From Ruminococcaceae bacterium UBA3903 (GTDB taxonomy: Bacteria > Bacillota > Clostridia > Oscillospirales > Acutalibacteraceae): DNA of 45,857 nucleotides. Positions 17,148 to 24,661 of the stretch are shown piece by piece (the stretch's first letter is position 1; the number at the start of each line of letters is the position of its first letter). The stretch spans positions 1 through 45,857 of the forward strand of contig DGFJ01000030.1 of NCBI GenBank assembly GCA_002391625.1, in the 5' to 3' direction. The notes below the pieces were generated by a model, which did no database searches, was not told the origin of the DNA, and saw only the letters and a list, made by a program, of their open reading frames with translations. A program made the translations under genes and the position numbers.

Positions 17148-18953
17148 ATGCTACTATCGGCGGAACATATATCAAAAAATTACGGAATGAAGCAACTGCT
17201 AAGTGATGTTTCACTGTATCTAAATGAGAAGGACCGTATAGGAATAATCGGTATTAATGGCACAGGAAAAAGTACATTATTAAAAATTCTTGCAAAGTTA
17301 GAGGCCTCTGATGAGGGTTCGATATGCAGTAATCCCAATGTGAAGACAGCATATTTACCACAAAATCCAGACATGGATAGTGAAGCAACAATTTTAGAGC
17401 AGGTGTTTACCGATTTATCAGCAGATTTTCGTGAAGAAAACAGCTACAAGGCAAAATCTATGCTGAACAAGCTGGGCATTACAAATTTTGATACTAAAAT
17501 AGGAGTATTATCTGGGGGGCAGCGAAAGCGTGTGGCGTTAGCCGCTACACTAATACAGCAGGCGGATATATTGATACTGGACGAGCCTACTAACCATTTA
17601 GACAGCGAAATGGTGTGTTGGCTGGAACAGTATTTAACACGTTTTAATGGTGGCTTAATTATGGTTACACATGACCGCTATTTTTTGGAACGTGTCACCA
17701 ATCACATTGTAGAGCTGTCCAACAGTAAGCTGTACTCCTACGAGGCTAACTACTCTAAATATCTTGAGCTAAAGGCAGAACGTGGAGAGATGGAACAGGC
17801 AAGCGAGCGAAAACGCCAGTCTGTTTTACGAAGAGAATATCAGTGGATAATGCGTGGAGCGAAAGCTCGTGGTACTAAAAGCCGAGAACGTATTCAACGA
17901 TATGAAACATTAAAAGACAAAACGGCACCTGTTGAAAATGATACTGTTCAGATGTCTACAATATCCAGCCGTCTAGGACGAAAAATTATAGAACTTCATA
18001 ATGTTACTAAAGCCTTTGATGGTCATACAGTGCTTAATGATTTTTCATATATGATTTCTAGGACTGACCGTATTGGTATAGTTGGTAGAAATGGTGCAGG
18101 AAAATCTACGTTGTTAAATATAATTACAGGGCAGATATTACCAGACCTTGGCACAGTACAGGTTGGTTCAACCGTAAATATCGGTTATTTTATGCAGGAG
18201 TGTGGGGAGCTTGATTATGGCAAGCGTGTTTATGATTATATCACAGATATATCAAGCGAAATAAAGACCTCAGAGGGGACTTTTTCCGCATCACAAATGC
18301 TGGAACGGTTTTTGTTTAACTCTGATTTACAGTACACGACTATCGACAGATTAAGTGGTGGTGAGAGAAGACGATTGTATCTGTTAAGCATTTTAATGTC
18401 TGCACCTAATATTTTACTGTTGGACGAGCCTACCAATGATTTGGATATAGAAACATTGACAATTTTAGAGGATTATTTAGAATCCTTCCCAGGTGCTGTT
18501 ATGGCGGTATCCCATGACCGTTATTTTTTAGACAAGGTAGCTACTTCAATTTTTGAAGTTACAGAATATGGAAGCATTAATTCCTATATTGGCAATTACA
18601 CAGACTATTTTGAAAAACAAAAAACTGCTAAGCCTAATGTACAAAGGGATAACGCCGTTTCTGCTAAGGATAATTCTGTAGAAAAATGCAGACAAGCTAA
18701 TAAGCAGAAAACTTTGAAGCTTTCATTTAATGAACAGCGTGAGTTCGATTCCATTGATGATGATATAGCTAAGCTGGAGGCTGATATAGATGCCTGTTCA
18801 GCTGAAATTACGGCGGCTGTCAGCGATTATGTGCGTTTACAGGCTATGATGGAGCAAAAAGAAAAATTAGAGGCAGAGTTAGAACAAAAGACTGACAGAT
18901 GGGTATATCTTAATGATTTAGCTGATAAAATACAGGCACAAAAACAGGAGTAA
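17148..18953 (+). CDS. ABC-F family ATPase (Uup-like)
   Basis: 601 aa; AAGGAG before ATG. It has two ABC domains without membrane segments: Walker A GINGTGKST (about 39) with LSGGQRKRVALA and LILDEPTNHLD, then GRNGAGKST (about 318) with LSGGERRRLYLL and LLLDEPTNDLD. The linker between them carries an Arg/Lys-rich stretch (RGAKARGTKSRERIQRYE), the P-site-tRNA interaction motif of ABC-F proteins. The C-terminus is a coiled coil (about 525-601) as in Uup. ABC-F proteins act on ribosomes, resolving stalls or giving antibiotic resistance. Housekeeping type is more likely than resistance, but sequence alone cannot decide. Confidence 0.9.
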   Translation: MLLSAEHISKNYGMKQLLSDVSLYLNEKDRIGIIGINGTGKSTLLKILAKLEASDEGSICSNPNVKTAYLPQNPDMDSEATILEQVFTDLSADFREENSYKAKSMLNKLGITNFDTKIGVLSGGQRKRVALAATLIQQADILILDEPTNHLDSEMVCWLEQYLTRFNGGLIMVTHDRYFLERVTNHIVELSNSKLYSYEANYSKYLELKAERGEMEQASERKRQSVLRREYQWIMRGAKARGTKSRERIQRYETLKDKTAPVENDTVQMSTISSRLGRKIIELHNVTKAFDGHTVLNDFSYMISRTDRIGIVGRNGAGKSTLLNIITGQILPDLGTVQVGSTVNIGYFMQECGELDYGKRVYDYITDISSEIKTSEGTFSASQMLERFLFNSDLQYTTIDRLSGGERRRLYLLSILMSAPNILLLDEPTNDLDIETLTILEDYLESFPGAVMAVSHDRYFLDKVATSIFEVTEYGSINSYIGNYTDYFEKQKTAKPNVQRDNAVSAKDNSVEKCRQANKQKTLKLSFNEQREFDSIDDDIAKLEADIDACSAEITAAVSDYVRLQAMMEQKEKLEAELEQKTDRWVYLNDLADKIQAQKQE

Positions 18954-19018
18954 ATATATTATTGCCCTTTTCGCATTATAAACGTAATGTATAATAATTA
19001 TAAAGTGAGATGAAGTAC

Positions 19019-20065
19019 ATGGAAAATCAAGAGCAGCATAAGCGTCGTCCAAGATACAAGGGAACACACCCCAAAAACTATAAAGAAAAATACAAAGAGC
19101 TTAATCCCGAAAAATATGGCGATACCGTAGCAAAGATTATCCAAAAGGGTCATACGCCTGCTGGTATGCATATTTCAATATGTGTAAAGGAAATATTGGA
19201 TTTTTTGCAGATAAGGCCAGGGCAAAAAGGCTTAGATGCTACCTTGGGATATGGTGGTCATACACACGAAATGTTAAAATGCTTGAATCACAAAGGGCAT
19301 TTATATTCTTTGGATGTAGACCCTATAGAACTGGTCAAAACTCGTGAACGCTTAGAAAAGCTGGGATATGGTGAGGATGTTTTGACTATCAAGCATATTA
19401 ATTTTGCCAAGATTGATAAGGTTTGTGAGGAGGTAGGTAAATTTGATTTTGTTTTAGCTGACCTAGGTGTATCATCTATGCAAATTGATAATCCAGACAG
19501 AGGTTTTACCTACAAAAAAGATGGACCGCTAGATTTGCGGTTGAATCCACAAAAGGGCGTGTCTGCAGCACAACGTTTAAGGGATGTTACACAGGCAGAG
19601 TTACAGGGAATGCTTGTGGAAAATTCTGATGAACCGTATGCAGAGGAAATCTCAAGGGCTATTATGAAGAGTATTTACAGCGGTGGGGATGTGTCCACCA
19701 CCACACAGCTGCGACAGATTATCACTGATGCACTTGCGTTTTTGCCAGCTGATAAACGTAAGGATATTATTAAAAAATCATGTCAAAGGACTTTTCAGGC
19801 ACTAAGAATAGATGTTAACAGTGAATTTGAGGTGCTGTATACATTTCTAGAAAAACTTCCAAATGTGCTTGTCAGCGGTGGTCGTGTAGCAATACTAACC
19901 TTTCATTCGGGTGAGGACAGATTGGTAAAGAAAGCCTTTAAAACCATGTACCGTGAAGGAATATATAAAGAAATTGCAAATGATGTTATTAGACCATCAG
20001 CAGAGGAATGTAATATGAACAGTCGTGCTAGATCTGCCAAGCTAAGATGGGCTGTAAAAGCATAA
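19019..20065 (+). CDS. rsmH: RsmH-like 16S rRNA (cytosine-N4)-methyltransferase, N-terminally extended
   Basis: 348 aa from ATG 19019; the ATG at 19010 abuts GTGAG with no spacing. A basic N-terminal extension of about 45 residues (RRPRYKGTHPKNYKEKY) precedes the RsmH fold. The SAM loop is LDATLGYGGHTHEML, followed by DLGVSSMQIDNPDRGFTYK, DGPLDLRL, a Q-R-x-F-Q-A-L-R-I block and LTFHSGEDRLVK. Canonical RsmH starts near H-x-P-V and sits in the dcw cell-division cluster. Here HTPAGMH replaces it and no division genes are near, so it is probably the second paralog seen in Clostridia, whose substrate may differ. Confidence 0.78.
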   Translation: MENQEQHKRRPRYKGTHPKNYKEKYKELNPEKYGDTVAKIIQKGHTPAGMHISICVKEILDFLQIRPGQKGLDATLGYGGHTHEMLKCLNHKGHLYSLDVDPIELVKTRERLEKLGYGEDVLTIKHINFAKIDKVCEEVGKFDFVLADLGVSSMQIDNPDRGFTYKKDGPLDLRLNPQKGVSAAQRLRDVTQAELQGMLVENSDEPYAEEISRAIMKSIYSGGDVSTTTQLRQIITDALAFLPADKRKDIIKKSCQRTFQALRIDVNSEFEVLYTFLEKLPNVLVSGGRVAILTFHSGEDRLVKKAFKTMYREGIYKEIANDVIRPSAEECNMNSRARSAKLRWAVKA

Positions 20066-20131
20066 TAGTTAACATAAATATGCAAATAATATATTTATGT
20101 ATTTATATTTGTGACAAATTAATAAAATATA

Positions 20132-20173
20132 AAGCGGTAATCAGCCTTTTGCTTAGGTGATTATCGCTTTTTT
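20132..20173 (+). terminator. Terminator after the RsmH-like gene
   Basis: AAGCGGTAATCA pairs with TGATTATCGCTT (one wobble pair) around GCCTTTTGCTTAGG, followed by a T-run. Confidence 0.8.
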
Positions 20174-20255
20174 ACTTTATATTGGTTATGTAGTTGCTTT
20201 GCTTTTTCAAAATTACTTACACCTTTATGGGTGGGTAATAATAAATCTTAAATAC

Positions 20256-20338
20256 AACCACAGATAAACTATATATGCTTTTACCATACAATGCTATTAT
20301 CATAACAAACAACAGCTCTCTGGCGTACATATTACTTC
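20256..20338. repeat. Intergenic direct repeat, copy A (~84 bp)
   Basis: This block is almost identical, by eye about 90%, to 24404-24487. Shared anchors are CACAGATAAACTATATATGC, CATACAATGCTATTATCATA and AGCTCTCTGGC; only scattered substitutions and single-base indels separate the copies. Both are in the same orientation and both are non-coding. Together they bracket the secreted-protein/ABC-transporter module. Confidence 0.85.
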
Positions 20339-20417
20339 ATATAATAATTATGTATATATGTAATTTAGGTTAGTTGCTAAAAATAAAATAATATTTTTCA
20401 TTAAATTAATACTTATA

Positions 20418-20464
20418 TTGACAAATATATGTATAGATGTTATTATATGTCAGTAATCGATTAC
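20418..20464 (+). promoter_or_regulatory. Promoter plus palindromic operator of the secreted-protein gene
   Basis: TTGACA (20418-20423), 17 nt, TATTAT (20441-20446) form a near-consensus promoter. The expected start point falls on the perfect palindrome GTAATCGATTAC (20453-20464), which a repressor could occupy. Confidence 0.7.
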
Positions 20465-20495
20465 ATAATAATAATTTGAAAGGTGAAATATAAAA

Positions 20496-20954
20496 ATGAA
20501 TAAAGAAAAAAAGCAGAAAAGTGTTCTTAAAAAAATTGTTTGCTCTTGCTTGATAGCTAGTACAATTATAGTAGGCTGTGCAATTACTGCTGGTGCTTAT
20601 TATATTAATTACGGTGATAAAAAAATGGAGCTTGGTTGTTATCGTGACTTAACAGCAATAAGCTGTCCAACAAACTCTAATTATGACTACTATAATAGGG
20701 ACTCCTTTTCGTCCTACCCAACTATATTTAACGGGAAGAGTTCCTGTGAAGTACAATGTTATGCAAGATACAAGGACTACCATTATGGAAAGAAAAGTCG
20801 AGTGTTTACTAGGGGTAGCTCAAGCCACCAGTCTGTGGACTATGGTTGGGTGCCTGGTGGCAGTAGCAATCAGCATTGCTATCGTTCCTTAGATAACGGT
20901 TTACGAGTATATGTTTCTTGTATCTTAGCTGACAGGCAGTACAGGGGCTTATAG
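20496..20954 (+). CDS. Secreted six-cysteine protein, unknown family
   Basis: 152 aa; GAAAGGTGA ribosome site. A basic start and hydrophobic stretch (about 13-33, CSCLIASTIIVGCAITAGA) make a Sec-type signal peptide. The mature part (~115 aa) is Tyr/Ser/Gly-rich with six Cys (ELGC, AISC, SSC, VQC, QHC, VSC), an even number fit for three disulfides, and a KKSRVFTRGSSSHQSVDYGW strand pair. I do not recognise the family. The position before an exporter operon, behind its own strong promoter and an intercistronic hairpin, resembles a secreted peptide, bacteriocin or signal with its transporter, but no function can be read from the sequence. Confidence 0.72.
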   Translation: MNKEKKQKSVLKKIVCSCLIASTIIVGCAITAGAYYINYGDKKMELGCYRDLTAISCPTNSNYDYYNRDSFSSYPTIFNGKSSCEVQCYARYKDYHYGKKSRVFTRGSSSHQSVDYGWVPGGSSNQHCYRSLDNGLRVYVSCILADRQYRGL

Positions 20955-20974
20955 AGGATAACAATAAAATTTCA

Positions 20975-21001
20975 CTCCCAGTGCAGTTATCGCACTGGGA
21001 G
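20975..21001 (+). other. Intercistronic hairpin between secreted protein and transporter genes
   Basis: CTCCCAGTGC (20975-20984) pairs perfectly with GCACTGGGAG (20992-21001) around a 7-nt loop. No U-tract follows; the transporter ribosome site comes 8 nt later. Such a GC-rich stem could stabilise the upstream mRNA or partly stop transcription, giving much more secreted protein than transporter. Confidence 0.65.
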
Positions 21002-21020
21002 GATGAAACGGAGAGATAAA

Positions 21021-22370
21021 ATGAAATTTTCTTATTATAACTATTTAGCAAGGGTTAATATAAGACGAAGTAAAAAAAGTGGCGTTGTATTTTATCTTAT
21101 GCTGTTTTCTGCCATATGTCTTATTGTTATTGGCAGCTTTTCCAGTGTGGTTATGACAAGCATGGACGCAGCTAAAACGGAGGATCAGGCACGTAGATTT
21201 TATATATACTCCTCCTCAGATGTACCGCTAAGGGAGGAGCTGTTAACAACCATATCACAGCTGCCCCATGTTGAATCTGTGGATAAGCAGAATGGTTTAG
21301 GATATGTATTTTGTAATGGAATTATACATATAAGTGAGGAGGAGGAATCACCCAGAAGCTTAGAGCTTCGAACACTGTTTGCATCAGAAAAAAAGAAGGT
21401 TATTGCAGGTGAAACCTTAGACAGCACCCCAACCTTCAGCTGTCTGTTACCTCGTTATTTTTCTCCTTACAGGGAAAAACCAGCTGACGAAGACACAGTT
21501 ATTGAGAGTAATGACAATGAATATGAGGATGGAAGAAACTATATTGGCAAAACCATTGATATGACAACCTACGATGAATTACCTGTTACTGCTTATGGGG
21601 ATGATGATTCATATTTATTTGATATGGTTAAGTTAGGACAAACCAATTTTCAGCTAAAGGTTGTTGGTGTATATGAAAATAACATGACCACTAGTGGTGG
21701 TTCTCGACGTGTGTGGGTGTCCGACGATACATCCAATGCGATTTTGCAAAAAGCATTAGACGCCGCTGACGATGGTGATAGAAGTAAAAAGTTGTTAGAA
21801 GCCAATGCCAAGGATACCAGTAAAACCTTTTATACTGTATTAGCAGATAATTACAGTAATGTAAATTCAATATATAAAGAGCTTGACAACCTGCAGGTGA
21901 ATTATGACGTAGAATGTGTGTTTTATTTAGGCACATCTACCTTGTTAATGGGTTCTATTTTTAGCGGTGCTGGTACATTTTTAACATTTTCTATAATATT
22001 GCTTATGATTATAAATATGTTTTTAGCTGTGTCTGGCAATATGCTGGAGCGTAAAAATGAAATGGGCTTATTAAAAGCGGTGGGCTACACCAATAAAAAC
22101 ATATTTTTTGCTATGCTTGCAGAGCAGCTGCGAAACTCCTTAAAAGCATATTTAATTGGCACTGCTATTTCAGGGGTGTTAGTTTTAGGTGTGGACTTTT
22201 ACCTGAATAATGCCGAATATATAATGCGTAGCTATGTGATACAGCCACAAATGTTCATTATGTTTGCGTTGATTGCATTGGCAATAGCTGTAATAGTTCC
22301 GGTACTTTGTTTACTTATTATGGTTGGGCATATTACAAAAACAGAACCGAAAAATGCTATGGAGGGATAA
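21021..22370 (+). CDS. ABC transporter permease, MacB/FtsX type (Vex1-like)
   Basis: 449 aa from ATG 21021 (GGAGAG 5 nt upstream); the ATG at 21003 precedes that site. Membrane segment near the start (about 20-46), a large extracytoplasmic domain (about 47-305), then three C-terminal segments (about 315, 365, 410), the FtsX/MacB topology. ERKNEMGLLKAVGYTNKN is the typical cytoplasmic loop of the family. The gene order permease-ATPase-permease matches the pneumococcal vex1-vex2-vex3 operon. Confidence 0.82.
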   Translation: MKFSYYNYLARVNIRRSKKSGVVFYLMLFSAICLIVIGSFSSVVMTSMDAAKTEDQARRFYIYSSSDVPLREELLTTISQLPHVESVDKQNGLGYVFCNGIIHISEEEESPRSLELRTLFASEKKKVIAGETLDSTPTFSCLLPRYFSPYREKPADEDTVIESNDNEYEDGRNYIGKTIDMTTYDELPVTAYGDDDSYLFDMVKLGQTNFQLKVVGVYENNMTTSGGSRRVWVSDDTSNAILQKALDAADDGDRSKKLLEANAKDTSKTFYTVLADNYSNVNSIYKELDNLQVNYDVECVFYLGTSTLLMGSIFSGAGTFLTFSIILLMIINMFLAVSGNMLERKNEMGLLKAVGYTNKNIFFAMLAEQLRNSLKAYLIGTAISGVLVLGVDFYLNNAEYIMRSYVIQPQMFIMFALIALAIAVIVPVLCLLIMVGHITKTEPKNAMEG

Positions 22371-22375
22371 CATAA

Positions 22376-23053
22376 ATGGCAAATAATAAAAGTATTACTT
22401 TAAAAAATATAACAAAACAGTATGGAAGCACTGTAACAGCACTAAATGATGTTAGCTTTACAATATTACCTAACGAGTTTAAGGTTATTATGGGACAATC
22501 AGGTTCAGGAAAAAGCACATTTTTACAAATAACTGGTTTGCTTGATTCAGCTACAACAGGTAAAGTAATAATTAATGGCAGCAATACAGAAAGCTTAAGT
22601 AAAAATGAGCTGGCGAAAATTCGTATGAAAACACTGGGATTTGTTTTTCAGTCATTTCATCTTAATCCAAATATGAGGGCATATGAAAACGTTATGATGC
22701 CAATGTTTATTAATCCCGAGTTCACCTCTAAATCACAAATGGAAAAGCGTGCTAAGGAGCTAATTGATAGGGTTGGTTTAAGTGAGCGCAGCACACATTA
22801 CCCTGGTGAGCTTTCAGGTGGTGAACAACAACGTGTAGCTATTGCACGTTCATTAGCAAATGATCCTGATTTTATTTTGGCGGATGAACCAACAGGTAAC
22901 TTAGACAGTCAAAATGAAAAATCTGTATTCGACCTGTTAAAACAGCTTTCCACAGAGGGTAAGGGCGTGTTGGTGGTAAGTCATAATGACCTTGCAAAAG
23001 AGTATGCTGATACGCTATATACAATGAAAGATGGCGTGTTAAAGGAAGGTTAA
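22376..23053 (+). CDS. ABC transporter ATP-binding protein (LolD/MacB/Vex2 type)
   Basis: 225 aa; GGAGGG ribosome site inside the end of the permease gene. It has Walker A GQSGSGKST, Q-loop FVFQSFHLNPN, signature LSGGEQQRVAIARSL, Walker B FILADEPTGNLDS and H-loop VVSHN, all intact. It belongs to the ATPases that drive FtsX-type permeases, which often act as mechanotransmission or peptide-extruding machines rather than classic importers. Tightly coupled with both flanking permease genes (5 bp before, 1 bp after). Confidence 0.92.
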   Translation: MANNKSITLKNITKQYGSTVTALNDVSFTILPNEFKVIMGQSGSGKSTFLQITGLLDSATTGKVIINGSNTESLSKNELAKIRMKTLGFVFQSFHLNPNMRAYENVMMPMFINPEFTSKSQMEKRAKELIDRVGLSERSTHYPGELSGGEQQRVAIARSLANDPDFILADEPTGNLDSQNEKSVFDLLKQLSTEGKGVLVVSHNDLAKEYADTLYTMKDGVLKEG

Positions 23054-23054
23054 A

Positions 23055-24269
23055 ATGAAAATAAGCAGTTTAAATTTACTTGTAAAATCCTCCATAAAAA
23101 GGAATGTTGGAAAAAATATTTTCTTTTTAGTGTTTTTAGCTTTTGCGGTAGTGTTAACAACTGTTACAGTATCGGTGATGTTGCCATTTTGCGATAATGT
23201 GGAAAACAAGCTAAACAACCATTTATATAACAGGATGTTTAATGTGGAAATACCAAGCAGTACCGTTGATACAGCTATTAAAAAAGTAAACGATACCCAC
23301 CACGTTCAAGACGTATATACATATCTGGATAGTATGAGCGTTAGCGACATTACTGGTACTTTAGAAAGTGAATACACAATGTGCAGCTTAGTACATGAGG
23401 CAGCACCACTAATTGTAGATGGCAGATTATTTCGTGATGATGAACGTAATGTGGCTATTGTGCCAGATAATATTCGTGACTACAGCCAGTCACAGCGCAA
23501 GCTTAAAAATATAAATGGCAGTGACCTTGTGGGTAAACAGCTGACCTTTTTAACAGAAGGCGATGATTATACAGTTACTGTTGTAGGAACATATAGCCTT
23601 TCAGACCCTATGTTTACTGGTAAACAAATTATAATACCAGAACAGGAAATGAAAAGCTTGAACGATAAAATTCAATTAGAAAATAATAATTCTTTTATAG
23701 ATGACGAACAATACGATGGTGAAAAAAAGAGTATATTTACTGTGCTGGTTGATAATCATAGTAATACAGATGACGTGATTGAGAATATTTCTAATCAAGG
23801 GATAGACTGTCATAAAGCATATAAGTTGAACTTTGATACGGCGTCATATCAAGTGGCGGCGGTAATACTTATGATAATGTTTGCATTGCTCATTGTAATG
23901 GTTTTTGTTGCAGTTAGTGCCTTTGTAAACAATCATATAAAATCCCGCACAGTCGAAATTGCTATGTATAGGGCATTGGGGTACCGCTCAAGCAATATTT
24001 TTATAATATTATTTGCAGAGTATTTAGTAATGGGTATTATAGCGTTGGCTTTTGGACTGGGTATAAGCTTGATAGTGCTGCAAGCTACTGTTAATCCGTA
24101 TTTAAATGAATTTCTTGGTCAAACCATAATGACAATGACGGCGTCTATTACACCTATAAATCTATTGGTAATGGTATGTACAATTATATTAATTGAGCTG
24201 TTAGCTTGTTTAATTGCAACTAAAAAGACAAATGTAATAAAGCTTATGATTTTATTACAGGAACGTTAA
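23055..24269 (+). CDS. ABC transporter permease, MacB/FtsX type (Vex3-like)
   Basis: 404 aa, 1 bp after the ATPase gene, GGAAGG ribosome site. Same plan as the first permease: one N-terminal membrane segment (about 20-45), a large outer domain (about 46-270), three C-terminal segments (about 273-300, 325-350, 365-395), and the loop KSRTVEIAMYRALGYRSSN. With the partner permease it would form a heterodimer. Possible roles are export of, or protection against, the six-Cys protein made by the first gene of the module (inference from context). Confidence 0.82.
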   Translation: MKISSLNLLVKSSIKRNVGKNIFFLVFLAFAVVLTTVTVSVMLPFCDNVENKLNNHLYNRMFNVEIPSSTVDTAIKKVNDTHHVQDVYTYLDSMSVSDITGTLESEYTMCSLVHEAAPLIVDGRLFRDDERNVAIVPDNIRDYSQSQRKLKNINGSDLVGKQLTFLTEGDDYTVTVVGTYSLSDPMFTGKQIIIPEQEMKSLNDKIQLENNNSFIDDEQYDGEKKSIFTVLVDNHSNTDDVIENISNQGIDCHKAYKLNFDTASYQVAAVILMIMFALLIVMVFVAVSAFVNNHIKSRTVEIAMYRALGYRSSNIFIILFAEYLVMGIIALAFGLGISLIVLQATVNPYLNEFLGQTIMTMTASITPINLLVMVCTIILIELLACLIATKKTNVIKLMILLQER

Positions 24270-24288
24270 TGACCAATAAATATTTTTC

Positions 24289-24315
24289 AGCAGTCGCATA
24301 GCGGCTGCTTTTTTG
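24289..24315 (+). terminator. Terminator of the transporter module
   Basis: AGCAGTCGC (24289-24297) pairs with GCGGCTGCT (24301-24309, one wobble pair) around an ATA loop, followed by six T. Confidence 0.85.
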
Positions 24316-24403
24316 TTGCTTTAAGCCCTCTTGAGTTATCTAAATAATGTACAATAGCTTGTAAAGATAAAGGTGACATATAGATTGTTCTAAAGCTTGG
24401 TAT

Positions 24404-24487
24404 AATCACAGATAAACTATATATGCTTTTTAACATACAATGCTATTATCATACACAAACAAAAGCTCTCTGGCATATATATTACTT
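24404..24487. repeat. Intergenic direct repeat, copy B (~84 bp)
   Basis: Second copy of the block at 20256-20338, in the same orientation, 4.15 kb further on and just past the transporter terminator. It is non-coding and has no inverted-repeat ends of an insertion sequence. Confidence 0.85.
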
Positions 24488-24582
24488 ATATAACAAAATG
24501 AATTACATAACCTTTATTATAGAACCCTAATTGTAAAGTTAAGAATTGGTGTTTATGAGAAGCTTATTTTGGCTATTGATAT

Positions 24583-24617
24583 AAAAAACTGACACCGTCA
24601 AAAAAACGATGTCAGTT
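24583..24617 (-). terminator. Terminator of cotH (minus strand)
   Basis: Read on the minus strand, AACTGACATCGT pairs with ACGGTGTCAGTT (one wobble pair), followed by TTTTAT. It lies 45 bp after the cotH stop codon. Confidence 0.85.
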
Positions 24618-24661
24618 AAGAAAATAGCTTTTATTTATCGTGTAGCTTACTTAAACAGGTC

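Noticed and set aside
20809..21051. Minus-strand frame over the secreted-protein end and hairpin
   Set aside because: Antisense to a gene with a good promoter, ribosome site and signal peptide; no support of its own.
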